The position numbers were made by a program, and so were the translations under genes. A model generated the notes under the pieces. It searched no databases. It had not been told where the DNA came from and saw nothing but the letters and a program-made list of their open reading frames with translations. Below are positions 43,101 to 55,288 of a stretch of DNA of 64,000 nucleotides, one piece after another (position 1 is the stretch's first letter; every line of letters starts with the position of its first letter). Source of the stretch: Haematobia irritans (taxonomy: Eukaryota; Arthropoda; Insecta; Diptera; Muscidae); assembly GCF_050003625.1 (NCBI RefSeq), contig NC_134397.1:152106691-152170690 (forward strand), in the 5' to 3' direction.

Positions 43101-43382
43101 GAGAGAACGAAGCCGACCTATTACTTGTACCATCAAATTAGCTAAATTATTATCACAACTTAATATTGAATGATTGTGGGTTATTAACGATTGTTAATAA
43201 ATTTTTGTAATTTGAATAAATAGCCCGGCAAAGGTGGTTGACGGCGGTTAGGGTTTAGGTCAGGTTAGGTTAAGTATAGTGGCAGCCCAGTACTTCAGGC
43301 TCACTTAGACTATTCAGTCCATTGTGATACCACAGTACTGAACTTCTCTTTTATCACTGCGTTCTGCTCTATTCTATGTTTA

Positions 43383-44053
43383 ACAGGTTGGCTGATAAGT
43401 CCCCGGTCTAACAAAGAAAAACACATTTTTTGTCAAAATTCGTTTTTATTATTCAACTTAGTTCCCTTCAAGAGCGATACAACGATTATAACGACCTTCC
43501 AATTTTTTGATACCATTTTGATAGTACTCCTTCGGTTTTGCCTCAAAATAGGCCTCAGTTTCGGCGATCACCTCTTCATTGCAGCCAAATTTTTTCACTG
43601 CGAGCATCCTTTTGAGGTCTGAGAACAAGAAAAAGTCGCTGGGGGTCAGATCTGGAGAATACGGTGCACAGCACCAATTTTGCACAGAGCTTCCGCATAT
43701 CCAAATATTGATGAATGATATGACCAACACGTTCCTTTGGTACCTTTAAGGCCTCTGCTATATCGATCAACTTCATTTTACGGTCATTCAAAATTATTTT
43801 GTGGATTTTTTTGATGTTTTCGTCGGTAACCACCTCTTTCGGGCGTCCACTGCGTTCACCGTCCTCCGTGCACATTTCACCACGCTTGAATTTTGCATAC
43901 CAATCAATGTTGATTTCCCTGGGGCAGAGTCTGGAACCTCATTATCAAGCCAAGTTTTTGCTTCCACCGTATTTTTTCCCTTCAGAAAATAGTATTTTAT
44001 CAAAACACGAAATTCCTTTTACTTTCAATTCTTTTTACGTACAGCCAACCTGT
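43383..44053 (-). mobile_element. Himar-like mariner, internally deleted, TA TSD
   Basis: TA at 43381-43382 and 44054-44055. The left end ACAGGTTGGCTGATAAGTCC continues CCGGTCT, as in irritans-subfamily mariners. The right end is ACAGCCAACCTGT, so only 12-13 bp of that TIR remain. The 671-bp length is about half that of a complete mariner. Confidence 0.92.
43458..44003 (-). pseudogene. mariner transposase (irritans subfamily), deleted and frameshifted
   Basis: Three minus-strand frames hold consecutive parts. 43794-44003: IKYYFLKGKNTVEAKTWLDN, first helix-turn-helix. 43650-43875: DGERSGRPKEVVTDENIKK to YLDMRKLCAK, linker and second helix-turn-helix. 43458-43690: YSPDLTPSDFFLF to YNRCIALEGN, the C-terminus with the last Asp of the DD34D triad. 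The middle, with the first two catalytic aspartates, is deleted at about 43680. The wording is very close to Himar-type proteins known from horn fly; identity to a specific element was not computed. Confidence 0.92.
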
Positions 44054-44224
44054 TAGTTCAATTACAAAGAACCTCCATTTTATAGTCGAGTCGAAAAGGA
44101 CTAAGAAATGTCACCAGCTTTATTGAGAGATTGAACCAATTACCCTTTGTACGCAAGGTGGACATCCTGAATTTGCACCATGGCTCCATTGCACGGTGGC
44201 TCCACCCTAATTCATAATCAAATT

Positions 44225-44697
44225 TCTAGGGTTTTTTACTCCTGGGGGTTATGTGGGGGTTACACATTATTTTAGACTGATATGGAATTATTTTGCATGA
44301 TTATTAGAAAGCATCCACTGGAATCACATACCAAATGAACGACCCTATTTTTCACGATCATTGGCTAGCGTATACTGATATCACGAACCGAATTTCATAA
44401 GGATCGGATGAAAAAAAAAAAAAAAAACAGAAAAAAAGTTGAACCTAATATGCAACATCCCTAAATTAAATCTTAGCCTTTATTTGAAGTTTTTATCTTT
44501 AATCCAAAGATTCAACGTTTTAGTTAATTTAACTATTATAAATCAACCTTTGTCTCAACTCTTGTCTTAAATAAAAAATAATAAAACAAAAATTGTTTCC
44601 TTTAATTTAATGAAATGTGAACAAAAGGAATCCCATCATCTGAATCCCATGATAGATTCCGAACCAAAGATTATGCTATACTAAAATAAAGACGCGT
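44225..44697. other. Degenerate HINE-B body and AT-rich DNA
   Basis: About 44240-44415 shows worn HINE-B units on the minus strand (GGGGGTTATGTGGGGG, TAAGGATCGGATGAAAA). The rest is unassigned; near 44640-44700 there are M1-like scraps (GATTCCGAACCAAAGA). Confidence 0.45.
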
Positions 44698-44699
44698 TT

Positions 44700-45596
44700 T
44701 AAGGAGCTATATAGCATCAAAGCTATGGACCTAGTTAGTCATGGTAGTTAACGGCCATATACTAGCACAATATATAATTATGGACCGATATGGAACAATT
44801 TTTGCATGGATGTTTGAGGCCATATATTAAAACTAAGTACCAAATCAGATGCATTTTGCTCTTCCAAGAGTCTCCGGAGGTTAAATCTGGGGATCGGTTT
44901 ATATGGGGGCTACATATATTATGGACCGATAAGGACCAATTCCTGCATGGTTGTTAGAGACCCTATACTAACACCACGTACAAATCGGATAAGTTTTGCT
45001 CTTCCACGAGGCTCCGGAGGTCAAATCTGGGGGGATAATTAAGGACCCATGTGGACCAATTTCCGCATGGTTGGTAGAGACCGTATACCAAAACCATATA
45101 CCAAATTTCAGCCAAATCGGATGAAATTTGCTTCTACTAGAGGGGAGAAGCAAGCCAAATCGGGGGATCTGTTTATATGGGGGCTATAAATAATTATGGA
45201 CCGATGTGGACCGATTTTTGCATTGTTGTTAACACCATGTACCAAATTTCAAGCGGATCGGGATCAATATGCTCCTCCAAGAGGCTCCGCAAGCCAAATG
45301 TGAGCGTCGGTTTATATGGGGGCTATACGTAAAAGTGGTCCGATATGACCCATTTAAAATACCATCCGACCTACATAAACAACAACTACTTGTGCCAAGT
45401 TTCAAGTCGATAGCTTGTTTCGTTCGGAAGTTAGCGTGATTTCAACAGACGGACGGACGGACCTGCTTAGATCGACTCAGAATTTTACCACGACCCAGAA
45501 TATATATACTTTATGGGGTCTTAGAGCAATATTTCGATGTGTTACAAACGGAATGACAAAGTTAATATACCCCCCTCCTATGGTGGAGGGTATAAA
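44700..45596 (-). mobile_element. HINE-B copy 7, reverse, 5' portion
   Basis: 5' end at 45596 (TTTATACCCTCCACCATAGGAGGGGGG on minus). GTCC array at about 45449-45463; block ACGCTAACTTCCGAACGAAA at about 45418-45437; units to 44700. The minisatellite and tail are missing. Confidence 0.78.
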
Positions 45597-45769
45597 CAGT
45601 TTTTTTTATTTAAAAAAATACACCACAGATAACAATCCTTAATAGAATTCTTCGCCGGGTCCTTTATTATCTTTAATGCAAGAATGCAGTATCTCAGTTA
45701 GTAGATTTGTTGAAATGTTTTTTACTTTATTCAAAAATTGCCTTATTTAAAAAAACAAAAAACAAGTAT
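45597..45769. other. Short AT-rich spacer
   Basis: No feature recognised. Confidence 0.4.
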
Positions 45770-47150
45770 CTACGGCCGTAAGTTCGGCCAGGCCGTATCT
45801 TATGTACCCTCCACCATGGATTGCGTAGAAACTTCTACGAAAGACTGTCATCCACAATCGAAATACTTGGGTTTTGGTATCTTAAAACTTCTTAACATCG
45901 TTTTCTAAATTGTGAGTTAGTCCATACGTGGTATATATTAGACAAAAAAGTTATGTATAGTTAAGTCTACAAATAATTACGAATCGATATGGACTTTTTG
46001 CACGGTACGTAGAGAGCCAGAATTGAAATATGGGGGTCACTTATATGGGGGCTATATACAATTATGAACTCGATATGGACCACTTTTTGTGTGATTGGAA
46101 ATCGATTTATCTGAGGGATATATATAACTATAGACCGATATGGACCTAGTTAGGCATGGTTGTTAACGACCATATACTAGCATAATGTACTAAATTTCAA
46201 CTCACTCGGATGAAATTTGCTCCTCCAAGAGGCTCCAAAACCAAATCTCGGGATCGGTTTATATGGGGCTATATATGATTATGGAATGATATGGACCACT
46301 TTTGGCATGGTTGTTAAATATCATATACGATCACCACGTACCAAATTTCAAGCAGATCAGATGAATTTTGCTTCTCCAAAAGGCACCGGAGGTCAAATCT
46401 GGAGATCGGTTTATATGGGAGCTATATATAATTATGGGCTGATATGAACCAATTCCTGCATGGTTGTTGGATACCATATACTAACACCACGTACCAAATT
46501 TCAACTGAATCAGATGAATTTTGGTCTTCCAAGAGGCTCTGGAGGTCAAATCTGGTGATCGGTTTATATGGGGGCTATATATAATTATGGACCGAAGTGG
46601 ACCAATTTTTGCATGGTTGTTAGAGACCATATACTAACACCATGTACCAAATTTCAGCCGGATCGGATAAAATTTTCTTCTCTTAGAGGCTCTACAAGCT
46701 AAATCGGGGGATCGGTTTATATGGGGGCTATATATAATTATGGACCGATGTGGACTAGTTTTTGCGTGGTTGTTAGAGACCATATAATAACACCATGTAC
46801 CAAATTTCAGCCGGATCGGATGAAATTTGCTTCTCTTAGAGGCCTCGCAATCCAAATCGGGGGATCGGTTTATATGGGGGCTATATATAATTATGAACCG
46901 ATGTGGACCTATACTAACACCACGTACCAAATTTCAACCGGGTCGGATGAAATTTGCTTCTCATAGTGGCTCCGCAAGCCAAATGTGGGGATCGTTTTAT
47001 ATGGGGGGCTATATACACATAATTATGTACCGATGTGGACCATTTTTAGCATGGTTTTTAGAGACCATATACCAACACCCTGTACCAAATTTCAGCCATA
47101 TCGGATGAAATAGATTTCTCTTAGAGGCTCCGCAAGCCGAATCTGGGTGT
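45770..47150 (-). mobile_element. HINE-B copy 8, reverse, without 5' end
   Basis: 3' terminus AACAAGTATCTACGGCCGTAAGTTCGGCC at 45770. Tail and units run to about 47150, where the text changes abruptly to HINE-C in the opposite orientation within GGGCTATATCGGTCC. There is no minisatellite. Confidence 0.78.
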
Positions 47151-49112
47151 CCGTTTATGGGCTATATCGGTCCAGGTTTTGATATAGCTCCCATATAAAT
47201 CGATCGCCCGATTTGGGATCTTGGACTTATAGAAACCGTAGTTTTTATCAAATTTGCCTGAAATTGGAAATCGAGAGATATTCTGGGACCATAAAAAGGT
47301 GTGCAATGTTGATTATCGGACCATGTTTTGATATAGCCCCCATATAGACCGATCTCCCGATTTTATTTCTTTGGCTTCTAGAATGCATAGTTTTTATCCA
47401 ATGTGTCTGAAATTGGAAATCTAGGGGTATTCTAGGATCATGAAGAGGAGCGCCGAAAATGGTGTGTGCCGGTCCATGTTTTGATATAACCCTCATATAG
47501 ACCGATTTCCCGATTTTACTTCCACGGCTTCTAAAATCCGTAGTTTTTATCTAATTTGTCTGAACTTGGAAATCTAGAGATATTCTAGGACCATAAAGAG
47601 GTCTGCCGAAAATGTTGATTATCGGATAATGTTTTGATATAGCCCCCATATAGACCGATCTCCCGATATTATTTCTTGGGCTTCTAGAATCCGTAGTTTT
47701 TATCTAATTTGCCAGAAATTGGAAATCTAGAGATATTCTAGGACCATAAAGAGGTGTGTCGAATATATTGTGTATCGGTACAGTTTTTGATGTAGCCCCC
47801 TTATAAATCGTCCCTCCGATTTGCGGTCTAGATTCTAGAACTACAATTATATGTGCCGAATATTGTGTTTATCCCTGCATGCTTTTGACATAGCCCCCAT
47901 TAGACCGATCTCCCGATTTAATTCCTAGGGTTTCTAGAAATTGTAGTTTTTATCCGATTTGCCACAAATTGAAAATATACCAGTACTGGTATTTTAGACC
48001 CAAAAAAAGTATATATGATTTAGTTTTTATCGGTCCATTTGGTAAGGCCTCCATATAGACCGATTTCAGATCTTCAGGGTAGGGAAAGTGCACTGATCAT
48101 GAAAATTGCTTGAATCTGAATGTAAAATTTCCAGATTTTAATTCTCGTATTTATTTGAATAATGGGGGTACAAACCTACATATTTTAGATTTCAAATCAA
48201 GGCGTTATTTCATCATTTTATTGCACACTTACACGAGATGTTTATGATTCCTCTAAAACTCAAACAAAAATGGTTGTTATCGATCCAGAATCTCTTATAG
48301 TCTTCATAGATACACTGAAAAAAAAATATTGTAGTAAAGCCAAAGATTTCATGTCCTTAAAATACGAATGCAAATTTTGCTTAGCATAGAAGACGCATTT
48401 CTATAATAAATATAAAGTTTATTTCCTTGTCCAAAAGTCGATCAACTTTTCAATGAAGTCATATTGTCCTTATAATTAAGTGATTTCACTTAAAAATGGG
48501 TATTATAACATGAAAGAAGGTCAGGTCAACTTGACTTTAATATTTCCGAAAAATTCTTTAAGATTAATGAAATTGTCTTTAAATTTGTTGCCTTTTTGCA
48601 TCTTGACTACAAAGCAAAAAATCTTTCAAAAATAGGACATGTTTTTTAACACTTTTTTTTAAAGACGTTTTTACTTGAAACATAGGATAAATTCTACCGG
48701 AAGTCGAGTTTGAATTTGGAAAATAAAGTTGTCGTTAACTTTTTTTTAATGGAGAAAAAAAGCTGCAAAAAAACGAAAAATTAAAATTTGCTTGTACACA
48801 AAACCCAAATTTAAAAGAGAATTGTGTCTTAAAATTATCCTTACTTGTATTTTCCGCTTCTTTGGCTCGGAATCAATACCAAAATTGCTAAAGTAAAGAC
48901 AAAATCTTTGGAACCGAGCATGCTTTTTTTCAGTGCAGAATCTTTAAATTTATGTTCGGGAATCGTACTGGTTGAACTTATCCGCTTGGGAAAATATCTG
49001 TCATCAAACTCCCCTAAATTTTCAAAAGGAAACTAGTATAAATATTTGATTCATGGTGGTGGGTATTTAAGATTCGACCCGGCCGAACTTACTGTTGTAT
49101 ATACTTGTTTTT
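47151..49112 (+). mobile_element. HINE-C copy 6, 5' end missing, split by M1
   Basis: Body units (TTTTGATATAGCCCCCATATAG) and 3' region to the end TTCGACCCGGCCGAACTTACTG..TATATACTTGTTTT at 49112. An M1 MITE lies at 48313-48934. Confidence 0.8.
48313..48934 (-). mobile_element. M1 MITE, complete, TA-type insertion
   Basis: Ends CACTGAAAAAAAAATATT and GCATGCTTTTTTTCAGTG. TA precedes it at 48311-48312; CA follows, a mutated TA. HINE-C text TCTTCATAG..GAATCTTTAAATTTAT continues across. No transposase frame. Interior landmarks GGAACCGAGCATGC and GCTTAGCATAGAAGACGC are shared with the other M1 copies. Confidence 0.88.
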
Positions 49113-49156
49113 ATCTAGAAGCAAAAAATTCAATATCTCAGTTAATTTAAATATTA

Positions 49157-51196
49157 GTTTTTATACCCTAAACCACATAGTGGTCAGGGTATAATAAGTT
49201 TGATCGGCCAAAAAATGTGCCTACCAGAAATATTGATTTTAGACCCCATAAAATATATACCGATCGACTCAGAATCACCTCCTGAGTCGATCTAGCGCTT
49301 GGTGTCCGTCCGTCCGTCCGTCTGTCCATGTATTTGTCGTTCACAGGATTCCGGTCGCAATTATTAACCGATTTTGATGAAATTTGGTACAGGGAGTTTT
49401 TGGGCACAAGGACGAATGCTATTGAATTTGGAAGAAATCGGATCAAATTTAGATATAGCTCCCATATATATGTATCGCCCGATCTCGACAAATGGGGTCA
49501 CGTTGCGCGTTTTCTCGAACGGATCGTCACCAAATTTGGCAAAAGGTAATCTTTTTCATCGCCCTTCAAGTCTGCAAAATTTCATCCAAATCGGTTCAGA
49601 TTTAGATATAGCTCTCATATATATGTATCGCCCGATTTTCCCAAATTTGGCCACAAAACCTTTATTTATCAACCGATCTTACTCAAACTTGGCTAAATAT
49701 AATCTTCTATAGCATTTACTATATGTGCAAAAAATCATCGAAATCGGTTCAGATTTAGCTATAGCTCCCATATATATGTACCGCCCGATTTTTCTAAATT
49801 TGGCCATAAAACCCTTATTTATTAACCGATCTTTCTAAAAGTTGGCTAGATCCAGTCCTCTATAGTACTAACTATATGTGCAAAATTTCGTTGAAATCGG
49901 TTCAGATGTAGATATAGCTCCCATATATGTATCACCCGATTTTGAAAAATTCGCCCCTAATAACCTTATGTTTGACCATACAGGCCTCATTTCTTAACTG
50001 ATCTTACTCAAATCTTGCACAAGGTAACCTTTTGTGGTATTAATCAAACCCGCAAATATAATGCAAATTTGTTCAGATTTAGATATAGCTTCCATATATA
50101 TGCATCGCTCGCAAATTTGGCCATAGTACTCTTATTTATTAATCAATGTTACTCAAATTTCAAATTTTGATGTACTAGCTGATCGTACTTATACGTACTT
50201 GTAGCTCTTACATAAGAATATTACTCGATTTTTACAAATTTGTATTTATTACCCACACTAATTTAACGATTTTCTCTTTTTTTATATTATCAACACACAG
50301 CCAGTGTTGCTAGATGTAGGGGAAATTCCCTATAAGTAGGGATTTTCTAATATATAGCGTCTTGTAGGGACGTAGGGCCACAATGTAGGACATTTTCACT
50401 CATCACATTTTGTAATAATTTTTACATTTTGGTGGCTCTAGAGGAGGAAATTAGAAGCCGGCAAGGCTTGATCTTTAACAATGTGTGGTAAACTTTATTC
50501 CTGTAGAGAATTTTGTCAACATTTTATTTCTATAGAACATTTTGTCAAAATTGTATTTCTATAGAAATTTTTTTCAAAATATTATTTCTATAAAAATTTT
50601 TCTCAACATTTTATTTCTGTGGAATTGGTTCTCAAAATTTTATTTCTATAGAATTTATTGTCAAAATTTTATTTCTATAGAAAAATTTCTCACAAAATTT
50701 TGTTTATAGAAACTTTTTCCAAAATTTTATTTTTATAAAGATTTAACAAAAAAGATTACTAATTTGGGTAGAATGCTACCAACTGTGGCAACCGTGGTGG
50801 TAATACAAATTTATATTCTAAGTTATATACGTTGCATATTCATGTTTTAAGATAATAAAGTACTTAGAACCATTTTTGTTTTGTAAAATTTTTTAAATTT
50901 AACGAAAAATATAGTAGGGAAAATTGTTTGGGAATGTATGGGAAAGTAGGGAACTTTTTTTGTCCTTGTAGGGTAAACCGAACATTTTCCGTGGCAACAT
51001 TGACTTTGAGCTATAGTCAGATTGACACAAAGCACCCATAGACATGTACCCCTTAATTTTCTTAAATATGCAACTGCGGTTTATATCCCAGACCTATATG
51101 TTACCCCACAAATGCTTATGATTACTAATTCTGTAATGGTGGTTTAGGGTATGATATAGTCGGCCCGCCCGACTTTCTACTTTACTTACTTGTTTA
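49157..51196 (+). mobile_element. HINE-A copy 2, both ends, split by hAT-like element
   Basis: 5' palindrome TTTTTATACCCTAAACCACATAGTGGTCAGGGTATAATAAG at 49157; GTCC array 49303-49325; units as in copy 1. After the hAT-like insertion (50302-51002) the 3' end reads GGTTTAGGGTATGATATAGTCGGCCCGCCCGAC and TACTTACTTGTTTA at 51196. The subterminal inverted repeat ACCCTAAACCAC/GTGGTTTAGGGTA is clear. Confidence 0.85.
50302..51002 (+). mobile_element. hAT-like element with minisatellite interior
   Basis: Left end CAGTGTTGCTAGATGTAGGG, right end CCGTGGCAACATTG (inverted CAATGTTGCCACGG). Subterminal GTAGGG motifs occur on both sides. The interior 50500-50760 is the AT-rich 29-bp minisatellite. I could not find a matching 8-bp TSD (CACACAGC left, ACTTTGAG right). 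The left end occurs at the equivalent point of HINE-A copy 1. Confidence 0.65.
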
Positions 51197-51204
51197 AAAA
51201 CAAA

Positions 51205-51638
51205 AATGTTTTTTTTTTGCTTTAAGAGAAAATTGTCGTACTTCAAAGGTATATGACTTTAATGGAGGGACGCAAATTCCAAACATCCGTGTCTTAAATT
51301 TAAGAAAGACTTAAATTTAAAGAAATTTGTCTTTAATGTCTGAATTACCCATCCTAAAATATAGGTCGCGTAATCTTTCATATGAGGTTAATCTTTTTTA
51401 AGTGTATAACCATGGCTTAAGATAACAACGAAGTTATTGAAATGATGTAAATCTCACAAAAGTTATTGCATATATTTCAGCTGAAAAAGCGAAAAATTAA
51501 AATTATAAAAGAGAATTGTGTCTTAAAAGTTTCCTTACTTGTATTCTCCGCTTCTTTGGCTCGGAATCAATACCAAAATTTTTAAAGTAAAGACAAAATC
51601 TTTGGAACCGGGCATGGTTTTCTTCAGTGTACGAACTC
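51205..51638 (-). mobile_element. Degenerate M1 MITE
   Basis: From 51490 the order GAGAATTGTGTCTTAAAAG, CCGCTTCTTTGGCTCGGAAT, GGAACCGGGCATGG and TTCTTCAGTG matches M1. 51205-51490 is a more diverged left part. Confidence 0.6.
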
Positions 51639-51639
51639 A

Positions 51640-52763
51640 TTAATTTTTCATTAAAAGGCCATAGTTTTTTCGGTGTATACATTTTACAATCGCTTTTATT
51701 TTTAATTTTCCAACTAAACAAACAGCACTTACAGCATTAATAATAAACGGATTTGTTACAATGTTGAAGGGATCTGTGTAAAGATTTTTCAAAATTAAAA
51801 TATATTTACATTCGAATTAAAGGGATTTCCATAAGCACATCCCCTAATGTACAAACCAAAATAAAAAGCCCCAAACACATGCAAATACACATACACGGTG
51901 CCATGTGCTTGCATTTATCACATACCTGCCCAGTCACTCTGAAGTTTATACTCCTGAGGCTATATTCCAACACACACACACACACAAACGCAGACAGACG
52001 CGCTCGCATATGTGATGGCATGTGTTTGGAAATCTGTTTGTATGCGTGTTATTCTACTGATATCCTTATACACCTTCAGCAAAATCCCCAATGTCATATC
52101 CGCTCCACAATGTAGATAATGTTGTGAACATCAGGTCGCTTGGATGTTATGTATCGCTGCTGCTGTTGTTGTTGTTTGTACATTGGTTTTTAGCGGCGGT
52201 ATAAATCCAAAGCGACGGACGACCAGTGCGACGAAAACCTGTTTTGCCTGTTGGGCTCAAAATCAGTTTATACATAATTTTGATTTATTTGATGGGATTA
52301 CATTTTCTCGCATAATTTAATTTAAAGAATGATGGCCATAATTGTTATGGGCACAACAACTACAACAACAAAAAAGACAGACGAATACTTTAATCCCAAA
52401 ATTCATTGTATCGCATTACTGGTGTTATAATTAAAGTTAAATTCAAATCCTTGTGAAATTAATGAAAAAAAATCATACAGACATTTATAGAGAATGCGGC
52501 TTAATACAAAATAAGTGAATGAATGCCATTGTAAATATGGCAGGTCAATAAAATCCAATATACTTTTTTTAATATCCGAGTGTAAAAAAAATGTTTTGCT
52601 TTCATTTGAATAATTCTTATTATGTTTATTTTGGGAGAAAATAGGATAAAATGTCTAGTATGTTGTAAAATAAATTTCCATAAATATTTGGTTTACAAAC
52701 TTTCTATTAAAAATAAATCTATTTAGAAATTTTAAATGATAGCCTATATAGGGTCAATTATAC
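51640..52763. other. Non-repetitive, less AT-rich host-like DNA
   Basis: No TE family of the window is found. (CA)n at 51970-51985, CTG/TTG-rich run at 52155-52177. The interval 51880-52260 has the highest complexity in the right half. A tiny frame starts ATGATGGCCATAATTGTT at 52329 (33 codons) but has no recognisable product. Confidence 0.5.
52200..52230 (+). promoter_or_regulatory. Weak candidate core promoter (TATA and initiator-like)
   Basis: TATAAAT at 52200-52206 is preceded by GCGGCGG and followed 25 bp later (T to A) by CCAGTG at 52223-52228, which partly fits the insect initiator TCAGTY. The spacing is a few bases short of the usual 30. It lies in unique DNA upstream of no recognised gene. 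Confidence 0.25.
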
Positions 52764-52905
52764 ACGGATAAAAAAATATGTTTTTCATGTGTTCCGATGT
52801 AAAAAAATATTTTCGTGTCTAAATTTGTTAACACAATATTTCTAAGTACAAAAATATAATGTACCTAAATTAGCGTTTTTTTTTGGCACCTTTGAGTGCT
52901 AACCC
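52764..52905 (-). mobile_element. M5 MITE fragment
   Basis: Starts CACGGATAAAAAAATATG and continues TTCATGTGTTCCGATGTAAA, the inverted right end of the copy ending at 34147. Confidence 0.55.
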
Positions 52906-52934
52906 AAGCATAACTGAGTTAGTGCACCAGGTTT

Positions 52935-53165
52935 AAAAATCTACAATTTGAAAGAACGACACTCAAAATCGGCTAAGTACTTGGGAGTTGTCTTAGATTC
53001 AAGGCAAGACTGGGTCTTCGTCTAAAGAAGATCAACGCGCCACTGTATGTGTGCTAAAATCTGGTTGGGGAATGAAGCCCTCTACATTGAAATCGCTTTT
53101 TACAATAGTTATAAGACCAGTAGCTATTACCGATGAAGTTCTTTCGGACGCTATTGTCTCAAAAA
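52935..53165 (+). pseudogene. LINE ORF2 fragment (LOA/Jockey-like), frameshifted
   Basis: One frame reads SAKYLGVVLDSRQDWVFV, the conserved KYLGVxLD motif after the RT domain. After a frameshift the next reads SGWGMKPSTLKSLFTIVIRP, matching the usual xxWGLxPxxxxWxYxAVVRP segment. Stops and shifts mean it is dead. It may derive from the same LINE clade as 6950-7422, but the regions do not overlap. Confidence 0.7.
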
Positions 53166-53178
53166 AGAATAGAATATC

Positions 53179-55219
53179 AACAAGTATATACAGCACTAAG
53201 TTCGGCCGGGCCGAATCTTAAATACCCACCACCATGAACCAAATATTAGGGTTTCCTTTGAAATTTCAGGAGGGCTAGAGGACTTGAGGACACTTCCCGA
53301 AGATAAATTTAAAGGTTTCACCTATGAAGACTATATCAGATTCTGGATTTATAAGAACCATTTTTGTTTGAGTTTTAGAGGAATCATTAACATCTCTTGT
53401 AAGTGTGCAAGAAAATTATAAAATAACGTCTTGATTTGAAATATTAAATCTGTAGAAGTAAAATCTGGAAATTTTACATTGAGTTTCAAGCAATTTTCAT
53501 GATCAGTGCGCCTTCTACACCCTCAAGAAGTGAAGTCGGTCTATATGGAGGCATTACCAAATGGACCGATAAAAACTTAATCCGATACACGTTTTTGTGA
53601 GCCTAAAATACCAGATTTACAATTTCAGGCAAATCTGATAAAAACTTAGGTTTCTAGAAACCCAAGGAGTTAAATCGGGAGATCGTTCTTATGGGGGCTA
53701 TACTAAAATATGGACCGATACTCACCGTTTTCGGCACACCTCTTTATGACCCGAAAATACCACTAGATTTCCAATTTCAGGCAAATAGGATAAAAACTTC
53801 GGATTCTAGAAGCCCAAGAAGTAAAATCGGGAAATCGGTCTATATGGGGGCTATACCAAAATATGGACCGATACTCACCATTTTCGGCACACCTCTTTAT
53901 GGTCCTAAAATACCTCTAGATTTCCAATTTCAGACAAATTGGATAAAAACTACGGTTTCTATAAGCGCAAGACCCCAAATCGGGAGGTCGTTTTATATGG
54001 GGACCGTACCAAAACATGGACCGATACTCACAATTTTTGGCACACGTATTTGTGGTCCTTCAATACCTCTAGATTTCCAATTTCATTTAAATTGAATAAA
54101 AACTGCGGTTTCTATAAGCCCAAGAAGTAAAGTCGGGAGATCGGTCTATATGGGGGCTATACCAAAATATGGACCGATACTCACAATTTTTGGCACACGT
54201 ATTTGTGGTCCTACAATACCTCTAGATTTCAAATTTCAGGTAAATTGAATAAAAACTGCGGTTTCTATAAGCCCAAGAAGTAAAATCGGGAGATCGGTCT
54301 ATATGGCGGCTATACCAAAATATGGACCGATACTCACCATTTTCGGGACACCTCTTTATGGTCCTAAAATACCTCTAGATTTCTAATTTCAGACAAATTG
54401 GATAAAAACTACGGTTTCTATAAGCCCAAGACCCCAAATCGGGAGGTCGTTTTATATGGGGACCGTACCAAAACATGGACCGATACTCACAATTTTTGGC
54501 ACACTTATTTGTGGTCCTACAATACCTCTAGATTTCCAATTTCGTTTAAATTGAATAAAAACTGCGGTTTCTATAAGCCCAAGAAGTAAAATCGGGAGAT
54601 CGGTCTATATGGGGGCTATACCAAAATATGGACCGATACTCACAATTTTTGGCACACGTATTTATGGTCTTACAATACCTCTAGATTTCCAATTTCAGGT
54701 AAATTGAATAAAAACTGCGGTTTCTATAAGCCCAAGAAGTAAAATCGGGAGATCGGTCTATATGGGGGCTATACCAAAACATAGACCGTTACTCACCATT
54801 TTTGGCACACCTCTTTATGGTCATAAAATACCTCTAGATTTCAAATTTGAGGCAAATTGGATAAAAACTACGATTTCTATAAGCCCAAGACCCCAAATCG
54901 GGAGGTCGGTTTATATGGGGACTATATCAAAACCTGGACCGATATAGCCCATCTTCGAACTTGACCTACCTGCAGACAAAAGACGAGTTTGTGCAAAATT
55001 TCAGCACGATTGCTTCATTATTGAAGACTGTAGCGTGATTACAACAGACAGACAGACAGACAGACAGACGGACAGACGGACATCGTTATATCGTCTTAGA
55101 ATTTCTCCCTGATCAAGAATATATATACTTTATATAGTCGGAAATCGATATTTCGATGTGTTACAAACGGAATGACAAACTTATTATACCCCCGTCACCA
55201 TTCTATGGTGGTGGGTATA
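53179..55219 (-). mobile_element. HINE-C copy 7, complete, reverse
   Basis: 3' end CAACAAGTATATACAGCACTAAG plus hairpin TTCGGCCGGGCCGAA at 53179; 5' end at 55219 (ATACCCCCGTCACCATTCTATGGTGGTGGGTATA). GACA array 55046-55081. Unit landmarks (ATGGGG or ATGGCG) fall at 53691, 53844, 53997, 54150, 54303, 54456, 54609, 54762 and 54915: eight spacings of exactly 153 bp. Confidence 0.92.
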
Positions 55220-55288
55220 AAAAAGTAAAAAAAATAAATATTGAGAACAAAATTAAAAATATCACCGCTGTGGGGATTTGATCCTATG

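Larger units (their letters stand above)
43252..44203 (-). mobile_element. tRNA SINE interrupted by mariner
   Basis: The tail (GTTAGGTTAAG) is at 43252; then TCAGGCTCACTTAGACTATT and CCATTGTGATACCACAG; after the mariner, AGAACCTCCATTTTATAG and the tRNA-like head end GCACGGTGGCTCC at about 44203. Flanking SINE halves join at TA as in the uninterrupted copy at 55289-55600. Confidence 0.8.
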
